The notes beneath the pieces were generated by a model. The model was not told the origin of the DNA and made no database searches. It worked only from the letters and a program-made list of their open reading frames with translations. Shown here one piece after another: positions 17,189 through 26,177 of a stretch of 64,000 bases of DNA. Numbering within the stretch: the first letter of the stretch is position 1; each line of letters opens with the position of its first letter. The stretch is from Variovorax sp. 770b2 (GTDB lineage: Bacteria > Pseudomonadota > Gammaproteobacteria > Burkholderiales > Burkholderiaceae_C): assembly GCF_900115685.1 (NCBI RefSeq), contig NZ_FOXJ01000001.1, forward strand, positions 1-64,000. Direction: 5' to 3'. Made by a program: the position numbers and the translations under genes.

Positions 17189-17761
17189 TTAAAGCGTTTC
17201 GACCAACCGCGCCGCCGTGCCATCGGCCAGCGTGAGCCGCGTCCACCGGCAAAGGCTCTGCGCAATGGGCACGAGCTGCGAATCGTTGGTGCCCGTCGTG
17301 AACTCCAGCGAGGGCGGCGCGAGCGCATCGCGCCAGCCGATGCCATCGAGCAGAGCCTCCTTGCCCGCGATCTCCGGCGTGGCATAGCGCCAGAGCGAGC
17401 GGCCCAGCAGCAGCGAGAGCGGCGCGCCGAACTCGGCGGCCCTGCGCGCGGACGAGGCCAGCAGGCGATGCGTGATGTCGCACACCAGATGCACCGGCCG
17501 CGGGCTCTCGTTGACGAGCCTGGCCAGCGCATGGTCGGCGGCCGCATCGAGCCGCGCCGACAACAGCGCCTCGGCACGTGCGCGCTCGGCGGGCTCCATT
17601 GCCTGCGTGCCGGACTCCCAGCGCGAGATGGTCGATTGATTGACGTTGAAGAGCTCTGCCGCGTGCGATTGCTTCACGCGATGCAGCAGGCGCCAGCGCT
17701 TCAACGCTGTGCCCAATGTGAAAGTGACAGCGCTGGCAGGGGTGTCGAGTGCGTCTTGCAT
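17189..17761 (-). CDS. XRE-family regulator with C-terminal sensor-like domain
   Basis: A 190-residue DNA-binding protein. A Cro/CI helix-turn-helix lies at about residues 18-50 (RWRLLHRVKQSHAAELFNVN, then QSTISRWESGTQ). The remaining 120 residues (PVHLVCDITHRLLASSARRAAEF and onward) have a PAS-like alternation and probably bind a ligand or partner. The stop is three bases from the HNH endonuclease stop on the other strand. A truncated paralogue of its last 14 codons lies at 15944-15989. Its target is unknown; the DHA2 exporter on the same strand downstream is one possibility. Confidence 0.72.
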   Translation of the reverse strand: MQDALDTPASAVTFTLGTALKRWRLLHRVKQSHAAELFNVNQSTISRWESGTQAMEPAERARAEALLSARLDAAADHALARLVNESPRPVHLVCDITHRLLASSARRAAEFGAPLSLLLGRSLWRYATPEIAGKEALLDGIGWRDALAPPSLEFTTGTNDSQLVPIAQSLCRWTRLTLADGTAARLVETL

Positions 17762-18042
17762 ATGTCAATTCATTGCCGGTTTATTGCCGCGACAGAAGGC
17801 ATTTTGTTTTGCTTTGCCGATGTGGGCAAAGTTGGCGCGATGCGCGATTTGTTCGGTGCGCGAGCGCGGCTTTGAAGCGCTTCTGTTCTTATATTTGTCG
17901 ACCGCCGCGCCTCACGGCGGGACATCGAAGTGCACACCGCAGCGATGTCGATGTGAGGCAGAAAAGGCGACGGCCAAGGTGCGCTAACACCATGGCCGTC
18001 TGACCAATCAACGTGCAGTAACTTTGCAGGAAAGCACATCAA

Positions 18043-18324
18043 ATGGCTGATCGAATTATCGCCGGGCAAAACTTGCCCACCTCCCGCAACGCAACCAACG
18101 AGCAGGACGCGTCAGACATTCTTGAGAACAAGTTGACCCAACTGCGATCTCTGCTTCACTGCTGCTATGGGGATGAGCAGGAGTTGTTCGAGGCGATTGG
18201 GCCGAGGCATCGGGGCAACATCATGTGGCTTGCGGCAGATCTAACTGCAGATGCAGAGGGCCTGCTTCAGCAAGTCATCGGACGCGGCACAACCGCCGAC
18301 ACAAACGCGGCGCCGATCCCATAG
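18043..18324 (+). CDS. Small hypothetical protein
   Basis: A 93-residue acidic protein with a short helical middle (LENKLTQLRSLLHCCYGDEQELFEAIG) and no known motif. AGGAAAG lies nine bases before the ATG. Codon use fits the genome, and the frame is alone in a 570-base stretch between the XRE gene and the restriction operon, so it is probably real. It contains a Cys pair (HCC) and could be a small regulator; I do not recognise a function. Confidence 0.5.
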   Translation: MADRIIAGQNLPTSRNATNEQDASDILENKLTQLRSLLHCCYGDEQELFEAIGPRHRGNIMWLAADLTADAEGLLQQVIGRGTTADTNAAPIP

Positions 18325-18329
18325 GTCGC

Positions 18330-21300
18330 TCACTGCTCCCATGTCAGCAACCCGTCCACGTCTTTGAACTTTTCATAGATGGCCGGGTTTTCTCCGACGG
18401 CCAGCGCCTTGAAATGCGCTGCGCCGCATTTGATCTTGCCTTCCTCCGTGGGGCGAAGATCGGTGCCGAAGAGATTGCTCTTCGTTTCAACAACGAAATA
18501 CAGGCGCTCCTGTCCGTCTTTTTCGACCAGCACCGCCCAATCCGGGTTGTAGCTGCCTAGCGGCGTAGGTACCTTGAACCAACCGGGCAACTTGGCGTAG
18601 ACCTTGATGGCCTCGTTCTGCTCCAGCGCCTGCGCAAAGTCCCGCTCGACGTTTGAGTCATAGGCCACGTGCTCGTACACCGATTTCTGCGTGTCTTGCA
18701 CAAGATTCTTGAGATAGCCGGTCAGCTCGGCAGTTTGAAAGAGCTCTTGCGCATAGAACTGGTCATCGCCCAGGCGCTGGTACTTGATGCCATCCACCAA
18801 GGCCAGGCGCTTGCAGCGGTTAATCGCATCGGCAGCCATCTCGATGAACTGCTGCGGGTTGCGCTTGAACTCGTTCAGGCGCGTGCTTTCGGTGAGAACG
18901 CGAACAATGGTCTTGCGGGTGAGTTGGGTGCGGTCTTGCAGCTCGGTCAGCAGGTCTGGCAGCTGAATGTCGTACTCCGACAGTGCAATGGGTTCGGAAA
19001 CCACGAGCACGGTGGCATCGACGCCGGCCTTGCCGATGGACATTCCCGCTTTGCGCCACTGCAGCCGGGTTTTTGCAACCGGTGGCGCGTCGTTCAATGC
19101 CTCGATGCAGCGCTCAATCAACTTCTCGTTGTCGAACTGCACGCGGTAAGTGGTCTTGTGCTTGATGCGATCCCAGAGCGCCTTGAATTCGGGGCTCATC
19201 AAAACTGCTTTGCGAATTGCAATTGCCTTGCGCTGGTCTGCGTCTTTAATTTCGAGCTTGCCCGAAAGCTTCTTGAGCAGATTCTCGATTTGTGCGCGCT
19301 GCGCTTCAAATTCCACCGGCAACACGAGCGCGTCGTTCTTCAACGCGGTTTTCAAGGCGTTTTGCACCTTTCCCTTGTCATTGATGTAGCCCTGAGTCTT
19401 CAGATGCGTCCACAAAACCTTCGAGGCGTCAAACCCCAGCGGTGTGATCTTGCCGTTCGCTGCAACCACGCCGATGACAGCGAACTCATGGTCCTGAACG
19501 ATGCCGAACCGAATACCCGTGTCGTTCTCGATGTCCAGTTGCAGGTTCTCGGCAAACTGCTCGTAGCTTTCATTGGCAATGACGGTCAGCGTGTTGACCT
19601 CAAAGCCCCTGATGCGCTCCCCTTGTTGGTTCACGCAAAGCCTCAAGCCACGCCCAATGGTCTGGCGGCGCCAGCGTTCCGTCTCGCGCGTCGAGAAGTT
19701 GCAGATCTGAAAGACGTTGGGGTTGTCCCAGCCTTCCTTCAACGCCGAATGCGAGAAGATGAATTTCAACGGCGACTCGAAGCTCAGCAGCTTTTCCTTG
19801 TCGCGCATGATGAGGTTGTAGGTGTCGTCGTCGGCCGCCGTCGTGCCGCTGGTGTCTTTCACCATCTCTACTGTCTTGCCGCCCACCTTCTTCTTATCGA
19901 TGGAAAAGTAGCCGTTGTGCACCAGGTCGGATGACGCACTGGCATCGACTTCGCCAAACAGGCTCTGGTAGTCCGGGTGGCGAACCCAGCGCTTGTATTC
20001 CTCTTCGAACATCAAGGCGTACTCGCCCTTCACTGCATTTCCTTGCGCGTCGTAATGCCGGTATTTGGCAACCTCGTCGATAAAGAAGAGGCTCAGCACC
20101 TTGACCCCGCCAAGCTGCGGCATGCCGTGAAAGCGCTTTTCCTTGTCAAGGTGCTCCTTGATCGTGCGGCGAATCATCTCGCGCTGAATGGCACTCGCGT
20201 CAACATCGCCCCAAGGCTCGCCCACGCGCAGATATACCTCGTCGTTCGGGACTTTCAGCTCCAGAAATTGGTCGGCTTTTGCCGTGCGAATTTCGCCGAT
20301 GCGAATGTTGGCGTACAGCGGGCGCCCGGTCTCCTGCTCCAGGTCAAACCCGTTTTGCACAGTGATGACCTCGCGCCGAACAGCGCCGGCGGTGTTTTGC
20401 CGGTCGACTTCGATGCTCGCGAAGATGCCGCCTTTCCTGTTGCTCACCGAGATTAGCTTCACATACGGCTTGTTATTGCCGCCTTGCACGGTGGCGGCTG
20501 CCACCTCGATTTGCTTGACCAGCTTTTGCTCGTAGGCATCGACGGCGTCCAGCCGATAGACCATGTTGTGCTTGTCGACATGCGTGGCGGAGTAGCGCAG
20601 CGTGCACAAGGGATCCATGTGTGCCAAAGCCTTTCGGCCTTTGCCGTCGATGCCTCCATCTACGCTTTGCGGTTCGTCCACGATCAAAATCGGGCGCGTG
20701 TTGCGGATCAAATCAATGGGCCGCTCCCCACCCGTTTTTTCGCTGGCGCGGTACATCTTGTTTTTGGATTTCTCGCGCCGCTTGGCCTCGTCTGATTCTT
20801 CGGCCGCAGCTGCGGCTTCGTCACCAAACTTGTTGATCGCCCCCACCGTGATGACCATGATCTGGATGTTTGGGCTGGTGGCAAAGTTACGCACTTGGCC
20901 AAGCTTGTCCGAGTCGTACTGAAAGAATTCGTAGCCCTTGGCGTCGGGAAATAGGCTTTCGAAATGCTCGCGGGTAATCTGGAGTGTTTTGTTCACCCCC
21001 TCTTTGATTGCGACTGAGGGCACGACCACCACGAATTTGGTGAATCCGTACCGCTTATTTAGTTCGAAGGCAGAGCGTAGATACACATAGGTCTTGCCCG
21101 TGCCGGTTTCCATTTCCACAGTGAAATCGAGAGGCTGCTTGGCTGTCAGTCTATCAGAAGGAGGTAAGCCATTTCGCAATTGAATTCCTTGCATATTGTC
21201 GCTCAACTCTTCGTCCACAATTAATTGCAAGGCATTGCCGATGCCGCCCTGGGCGGTGAATTGTTTCCCTTCAAAACTCTGTTGAGTTGCGTTGATTGAA

Positions 21301-21416
21301 ATTTGGGCGGTAACCGTAAATATCGAGCGACAAATTTCTTGACCCAGAAAAATATCGCAAACTGCTTCGATGGCGGCCGCCTGATAAGGCAAATCAGATT
21401 CGAAGTGAAGCTTCAT
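18330..21416 (-). CDS. res: Type III restriction subunit Res (DEAD/DEAH helicase-nuclease)
   Basis: A 1028-residue ATP-dependent translocase and nuclease that acts with the Mod subunit. It has Walker A METGTGKT (about residues 102-109), Walker B-like ILIVDEPQS, motif III LRYSATH, motif VI-like RRQTIGRGLRLCV, and a C-terminal PD-(D/E)xK nuclease with NPDWAVLVEKDG and YFVVETKSN. Start 21416 (MKLHFESDLPYQ) matches the family N-terminus; the frame beyond is spill-over. It is the last gene of a five-gene minus-strand operon, ten bases after mod. All motifs expected for activity are present. Confidence 0.93.
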   Translation of the reverse strand: MKLHFESDLPYQAAAIEAVCDIFLGQEICRSIFTVTAQISINATQQSFEGKQFTAQGGIGNALQLIVDEELSDNMQGIQLRNGLPPSDRLTAKQPLDFTVEMETGTGKTYVYLRSAFELNKRYGFTKFVVVVPSVAIKEGVNKTLQITREHFESLFPDAKGYEFFQYDSDKLGQVRNFATSPNIQIMVITVGAINKFGDEAAAAAEESDEAKRREKSKNKMYRASEKTGGERPIDLIRNTRPILIVDEPQSVDGGIDGKGRKALAHMDPLCTLRYSATHVDKHNMVYRLDAVDAYEQKLVKQIEVAAATVQGGNNKPYVKLISVSNRKGGIFASIEVDRQNTAGAVRREVITVQNGFDLEQETGRPLYANIRIGEIRTAKADQFLELKVPNDEVYLRVGEPWGDVDASAIQREMIRRTIKEHLDKEKRFHGMPQLGGVKVLSLFFIDEVAKYRHYDAQGNAVKGEYALMFEEEYKRWVRHPDYQSLFGEVDASASSDLVHNGYFSIDKKKVGGKTVEMVKDTSGTTAADDDTYNLIMRDKEKLLSFESPLKFIFSHSALKEGWDNPNVFQICNFSTRETERWRRQTIGRGLRLCVNQQGERIRGFEVNTLTVIANESYEQFAENLQLDIENDTGIRFGIVQDHEFAVIGVVAANGKITPLGFDASKVLWTHLKTQGYINDKGKVQNALKTALKNDALVLPVEFEAQRAQIENLLKKLSGKLEIKDADQRKAIAIRKAVLMSPEFKALWDRIKHKTTYRVQFDNEKLIERCIEALNDAPPVAKTRLQWRKAGMSIGKAGVDATVLVVSEPIALSEYDIQLPDLLTELQDRTQLTRKTIVRVLTESTRLNEFKRNPQQFIEMAADAINRCKRLALVDGIKYQRLGDDQFYAQELFQTAELTGYLKNLVQDTQKSVYEHVAYDSNVERDFAQALEQNEAIKVYAKLPGWFKVPTPLGSYNPDWAVLVEKDGQERLYFVVETKSNLFGTDLRPTEEGKIKCGAAHFKALAVGENPAIYEKFKDVDGLLTWEQ

Positions 21417-21426
21417 GGGTAATTTC

Positions 21427-23415
21427 TCACAAACTACGCACTTGTTTGAGTCCGTTTTGCTCGAGAATTGCAGCCAAATTACTCTTTGCAACGTCATTCT
21501 CAAAGGCACTGTCGCGAAAAACGACAGTTGTTTCGCCTGCGGTGTTTTGCTCCTCACGCCAAGCCGAAATTTCAAGAGCTAGTGGTTCGGAATCGACGAT
21601 TTTTATTTTTTCGTCAAGGCAAACAATTAGTGTGCCGCCACCAATGCTATAAACATATTTGCCCGATAGCTTGCGAATTTCTACAGGAACACATAGCTCC
21701 AACCCGAGTTTTAGCAAGAGCTCGTACAGTATATCTTCGGTCGAACGTGTGCCATCAATGTGATCGAGATGAGCGATAAGGGTATTATCCAAATCTCCCG
21801 CATTTGGGCGCCAAGGTCGAATATTCGAGGAATCTAGTTTGAAAACCCGAAAGCCTGCATCTCCGGTCCAATTTGGGTGATTGTTTTTAATCGCTTTGGC
21901 GGCCCTTCGTATCCGCTCCTTTGTGATTTCGGAAATGCTTGTAAAACCGGCCTTGTATTCCTCGGAGTCAGTGCCGGTTGGCTCTGGTAGTTGAATGGAG
22001 ATGGACGGATATTTCTCGTTGGTTTCTGCAGCTAACTCCATCGCCGCATGAGCGGTAGAGCCAGATCCAGCAAAAAAATCCATAGTGATGTCTCCGGTTC
22101 GAACACCGCAAACACTCATCAGAAATTTAATTAGCGCCGAAGGCTTGGGGAAGTCAAATGGAATTCCTAGTTGTTTTAACTCCGCTGAGCCATGCCGGCT
22201 TTCGAATTTTTCCAAAATATTCCCAGGTAATTGCCCGTCTTCGAGTCGATCATTCAGCCAGATTCTGTAATAAACATTCCATGTCGCGGGCGTGCCATCG
22301 TGTTTAACCAGTGAGGTTCGCTCGCTTTTAATAAACTCGACATTGCCTGCAGTTTTTTCTTCTGCGAATCTGGGATACGTCCACCGCCAGACGCCATCTC
22401 CATCGTTCGGGGTAACTTGGCTGCCGTCGTTCCGAATTTCAGGGAATGAATCTCCCGGGGGAATTACCAATTCTCCATCGGGGCATTCGATAAAAAATCG
22501 TTGATTTGCTCTTCTGTCAAGCATGGCTTGATATAAACCCATGGATCGATATCGCTCTCCTTTCCTTGGGCCTGTGGATGCAATTTTTGTATAAACCGTG
22601 TCGATTAGATTTTGACTGATTTGTTCCCTGAAAGGGCTCAGTTCAATTTTGTCTTTGGCCAGCAGGACTATGTAATCAATGCAAGGGGAGAAGTGTGCTC
22701 CTTTTTGTCCCCCAGTTTTCATTACGCGTGAGCATATTGTGATCTGATTTTCTTCTCCAAATATTTCATGGCAGACATGAAGTAAATTTGAAATCTCGCC
22801 TTCACCGATTGAAATTGCAATTACCCCCTCGCTTGCTAGGAGCGTCCTGGCGAGCTTAAGGCGGGGATAGATCATGTTTAGCCATTCGGTATGAAATCGA
22901 CCGCTGGCATCTGTATTTGTTGTTATCTTGATGCCGCCTTCGGTTTGGCCAGTTAATTCGAGATAGTTTCTAATGCCATCCTGAAAATTGTCCGGATATA
23001 CAAAGTCCTTACCGGTGTTGTACGGTGGGTCGATGTAGATCAGTTTGACCTTGCCCGCATAGCTTTTCTGCAGCAGCTTGAGCACTTCGAGGTTGTCACC
23101 TTCGATCATCAAGTTTTGAGTAGTGTCCCAACCTACGCTCTCTTCCAGGGATGGCCGCAGCGTGCCGGTACTGGGCGTCAATGCAATCTGCCGAGCACGC
23201 CGCTTGCCGTGCCAATTTAGACCGTATTTTTCCTCGGAATCGGTAGTCGTTGCATCGCCTACCAATTCCTTGAGAATATCAAAATTAAGCGTGACGCCTT
23301 TGCCGATTTCCGTCAGCAACTCGGGAAAAAGAGCCTTCAACTTTGCAATGTTGTCGGCAATCAGGTCCTCGCTTTGAGCTTTGGGCGAGTTGGCTTCGAT
23401 TTTTTTAAATGTCAT
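21427..23415 (-). CDS. mod: Type III DNA methyltransferase Mod (beta-class N6-adenine type)
   Basis: A 662-residue methyltransferase that sets the recognition site for the Res subunit. Motif IV DPPYNTGKDF comes before motif I FFAGSGSTAHA, the beta-class order seen in type III Mod proteins. The variable target-recognition region lies between them (about residues 200-460). The start at 23415 (MTFKKIEANSP) is just seven bases after the upstream gene. The stretch from about 21430 to 22990 is clearly more AT-rich than the flanking genes, as if the recognition and C-terminal parts had been exchanged. The recognition sequence cannot be read from the protein. Confidence 0.93.
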   Translation of the reverse strand: MTFKKIEANSPKAQSEDLIADNIAKLKALFPELLTEIGKGVTLNFDILKELVGDATTTDSEEKYGLNWHGKRRARQIALTPSTGTLRPSLEESVGWDTTQNLMIEGDNLEVLKLLQKSYAGKVKLIYIDPPYNTGKDFVYPDNFQDGIRNYLELTGQTEGGIKITTNTDASGRFHTEWLNMIYPRLKLARTLLASEGVIAISIGEGEISNLLHVCHEIFGEENQITICSRVMKTGGQKGAHFSPCIDYIVLLAKDKIELSPFREQISQNLIDTVYTKIASTGPRKGERYRSMGLYQAMLDRRANQRFFIECPDGELVIPPGDSFPEIRNDGSQVTPNDGDGVWRWTYPRFAEEKTAGNVEFIKSERTSLVKHDGTPATWNVYYRIWLNDRLEDGQLPGNILEKFESRHGSAELKQLGIPFDFPKPSALIKFLMSVCGVRTGDITMDFFAGSGSTAHAAMELAAETNEKYPSISIQLPEPTGTDSEEYKAGFTSISEITKERIRRAAKAIKNNHPNWTGDAGFRVFKLDSSNIRPWRPNAGDLDNTLIAHLDHIDGTRSTEDILYELLLKLGLELCVPVEIRKLSGKYVYSIGGGTLIVCLDEKIKIVDSEPLALEISAWREEQNTAGETTVVFRDSAFENDVAKSNLAAILEQNGLKQVRSL

Positions 23416-23422
23416 GTGTCGT

Positions 23423-25318
23423 TCAGTCTTTGGAAAGCAGATCCGCTGGGACGATATAGCGCTGCTCGGGATGATTTTCCATTTCTGGAATCGTGTAGGC
23501 CAAGGCACCCTCCGCCACCATGGGAGATAAATGGTCGCGGACCAAGTGTTTGGGATCACGATTTCCCAGCAATGCCGCAAGTTCTTTGGCGCCAAAGGGT
23601 CGGAGCGCGCACAAATCCAGAAGCAACTTGCGCAAAGGCGCCCGGCGGGGCTTGAGGCTCAATTGGTCGAGTTCAGACCTGATTTGAGCGGGAATTTCGT
23701 CTGGAGGCTGGTGCGGACTCTGGTTGGCTGGTGCGGATTCTGTCAGAGACTGGTGCGAATTCTCTAGGGCTGGTGCGGATTCTTGCGGCGGTTGTTGTCC
23801 ATTCGCCTTGGACGACACGTTCGTCGCGACCATGGCGGCGCCCGGGACGTAGTACGTGCGACTTCCGCTGCCTTTCATTTCCAGCAAGCCCAGGTCGCGC
23901 AAGCGGCGCAGGTGGCCTGAGGCATTGAGGGTGTCGGTGCGGTTGATGGTGCGGTAGGCCCCGTTGTCGATGGCACCCAGCTCGCGCACGAACACCAGGG
24001 CGCGTGCTTCCTCGTCGGAAATGGCCTCCCCGGTCAGACGGCGCAGCCAGGTCAGGTCATCCGGTCCCAGGAAATGGTGGAACAAGAAGGTGGCAACAAA
24101 CTGATCGGGTCGGCGAGAAGACTCGAAGGTGGGCGGCAGGAGGTCGTGCGCCAGCATCAGCTCCCGCATCGCGCGGATGCCACTGCCCTTGGTTTCTGCG
24201 ATGTTGACTTCATGCAGCACTGCGGCAATGCGGGGGTTGCGAGTTTCGCTGCCAGGTTCGCCCAACTGCTCTTCGGCTTTGATAGAGTGGCCAGGGTTGC
24301 GAATTTCGAGTCGGTTGGCGTACCTGATGATTTGAATCGCTCCGTGGATGCGGTAGCTCCGATGCATGACGGCGTTGACGATGGCCTCGCGAATCACGCG
24401 CAAGGGGAGGGTGGTTTCGTCTTCGCGCGCCAGTGCGCCCTCTGGCAACGAGAAGGACTGAAGTAGTTCGTCGCGCACGGCATTGGTTGCGCGGCGAATG
24501 GCTGTGAACAAGGGAGCGCGAATCTCCAGGGTGTCAAAGCGGTGGTTGGGGTTTTCCACCCACTGACGGCCGGGCACGCGGATGTAGTCGATGCGCATCA
24601 TGGGAAAGCAGCGCCGCAAAGCCATGGGCGTGCCAAACAGCAAGACGCCGGCAACGGTGGGCTTCAGCGCATTGCCGTCGCGCTGTGCGCAGCCGAGGGC
24701 GCGGAGCAAGTCATGGTCTGTCCAGGTGAGCTCTTCGGCGCTGGCGTTGATCTGTTGGCGCTGCTTTCGGTAGTCTTCAATGGCCGCGGGGTCGATGTCG
24801 TCCAGATCGGCATCTGCCAACACTGCTGCATCGAAGGTGTCGACCTGATGTCCCGCGTACAGAGCAATCAGGTCGTCCTCGCTGCCTTCTTGGTCTGTGG
24901 GGCCAATGCGTCGGTAGGCACCGCGGGGCAGCCCCAGATTCGACAAGTAAATGGGTTTTTCGGTGGGGGCAGACTCGGGCACATAAACGACGACGACGGT
25001 CTTGTCGTGAAGGGCCTCCACCGATACGCGCGGGCGAACTGCGCGGTTGAAAACACTCGCGCACTGACTGGCCAGGTCGGATTGCAGCTTGTCGGGGTTC
25101 TCGATGCCTACAACTTGGTAAGCGTTGCTGAACAGGTCTTGCGGGTCTCGCGCCACGCCCAACAGCAAGTAGCCGCCGCCCAAGCCGGGCTCATTGGCGA
25201 ATGCGCAGACGGTTTCCATGACGGAGCGGTCAATCTGCGTGCAGCGTTTGGCCTCGATGCGATGCGACTCGTCCAAAGACAAAAGTTCTTGCAACAAGTC
25301 TTCTGCGGAGCGAATCAT
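23423..25318 (-). CDS. AlbA_2/Schlafen-like ATP-binding protein with winged helix
   Basis: A 631-residue protein. The N-terminus is an AlbA_2 (Schlafen AlbA) domain: ESHRIEAKR near residue 17-25, GGYLLLGV and IYLSNLGLPRGAYRRIG. A GHKL-like ATPase C-terminal region follows (VIREAIVNAVMHRSYRIHGAIQI, about 315-337, then NPGHSIKAEEQLGEPGSETRNPRIA and ETKGSGIRAM). The C-terminus has winged-helix segments (LNASGHLRRLRDLGLLEMKG; FGAKELAALLGNRDPKHL). A linker has short repeats (SAPALENSHQSLTESAPANQ, about 514-533). Such proteins are frequent in defence loci as regulators or effectors. Third gene of the operon. Its exact role is unknown. Confidence 0.78.
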   Translation of the reverse strand: MIRSAEDLLQELLSLDESHRIEAKRCTQIDRSVMETVCAFANEPGLGGGYLLLGVARDPQDLFSNAYQVVGIENPDKLQSDLASQCASVFNRAVRPRVSVEALHDKTVVVVYVPESAPTEKPIYLSNLGLPRGAYRRIGPTDQEGSEDDLIALYAGHQVDTFDAAVLADADLDDIDPAAIEDYRKQRQQINASAEELTWTDHDLLRALGCAQRDGNALKPTVAGVLLFGTPMALRRCFPMMRIDYIRVPGRQWVENPNHRFDTLEIRAPLFTAIRRATNAVRDELLQSFSLPEGALAREDETTLPLRVIREAIVNAVMHRSYRIHGAIQIIRYANRLEIRNPGHSIKAEEQLGEPGSETRNPRIAAVLHEVNIAETKGSGIRAMRELMLAHDLLPPTFESSRRPDQFVATFLFHHFLGPDDLTWLRRLTGEAISDEEARALVFVRELGAIDNGAYRTINRTDTLNASGHLRRLRDLGLLEMKGSGSRTYYVPGAAMVATNVSSKANGQQPPQESAPALENSHQSLTESAPANQSPHQPPDEIPAQIRSELDQLSLKPRRAPLRKLLLDLCALRPFGAKELAALLGNRDPKHLVRDHLSPMVAEGALAYTIPEMENHPEQRYIVPADLLSKD

Positions 25319-25325
25319 GAAGTTT

Positions 25326-26177
25326 TCATAGTGCTGAGGTGGCCTGCTGGCGTTGAGCCATCAGGGCCTGTATTTGAAGGTTGGCGGCAACTTGGTGAGC
25401 CATTTGTCTGTCTTTGCCCGCGAGCGCTCGGAGCCTGGCAATTTGAGCATCCAGTTCGCGGTAGCGACGCAGCGCTGCTCGGCGCTCTGTGGCTTGCATC
25501 GGGGAGTCGCTGCGTACATAGAGGCCGGTGATCGCAGCCGCCTCCAGCGCGCTGAGTGCATCCATCCAGCCTTGGTACAGCGCGCGGAGGTTGGCGCGAG
25601 GTTGTTTGTTCAAGGGCAACGAGGCCAAAAAGTCGGAGCGAACAGCGAGCGCGGTGGTGTTGTCTGCTTGGTCATGCCCCGCTGTCGGGGTGAAAGTGAC
25701 AAGCACGGATTCGCTGTCGAGCACGATCTTGTCGGCTTCGTTGTGGGCTCGGCGAATGTGTGCCAGCGACATGGAGAGTTTGTCTGCGTCTTGCACGAGC
25801 AAGATCAGTGGGTAGGGAATGGCGCGATGCAGCAGCTCGGCCACTCGGCCGACTTTTGCAGACTTGGTTTCTGACGAACCACCTGCTTGTGCGGGGGCGC
25901 GCAGGGTAACGCTCATCACGATCACTTCGAGGTAGCTGTGCTGTTCGTCCTGGTATTGGGGCACACCGGAATTCACGGGTTTGAGTGCAGCGACCCAGCT
26001 CATTTCGTCGACGTATTCCTGGATCAATTTGCGGTCGGCCGTGGTGGGAACCCCCCCACCCCCCATGCCTTGCAGCAACATCTTCTTGGCCACGCGTTGG
26101 TTCACGAGTGCTGCTGGCGGCAGGTCCAGCGCCTCAATCACATCGATGGCGGAAAGAACGCTCCCTGCGCTGCTCAT
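25326..26177 (-). CDS. DUF4391 domain protein
   Basis: A 283-residue protein that I recognise by order and sequence as the DUF4391 family, which sits between a helicase and methylase or restriction genes in many genomes. The N-terminal half (LPPAALVNQRVAKKMLL; then KLIQEYVDEMSWVAALKP) is conserved. The C-terminus is a coiled-coil-like helix (RAALRRYRELDAQIARLRAL). It overlaps the helicase stop by four bases. No catalytic residues are apparent. It is probably a structural or loading partner of the helicase or Mod-Res complex; this is inferred from context. Confidence 0.75.
   Translation of the reverse strand: MSSAGSVLSAIDVIEALDLPPAALVNQRVAKKMLLQGMGGGGVPTTADRKLIQEYVDEMSWVAALKPVNSGVPQYQDEQHSYLEVIVMSVTLRAPAQAGGSSETKSAKVGRVAELLHRAIPYPLILLVQDADKLSMSLAHIRRAHNEADKIVLDSESVLVTFTPTAGHDQADNTTALAVRSDFLASLPLNKQPRANLRALYQGWMDALSALEAAAITGLYVRSDSPMQATERRAALRRYRELDAQIARLRALAGKDRQMAHQVAANLQIQALMAQRQQATSAL

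Noticed and set aside
18000..18330. A copy of the tRNA-Thr 3' end as the far attachment site of the defence island
   Set aside because: I looked for GAGATGAATCGAAC and CTCCGGCACC around 15900-18330 and saw no match, so the island boundary on that side is not fixed.
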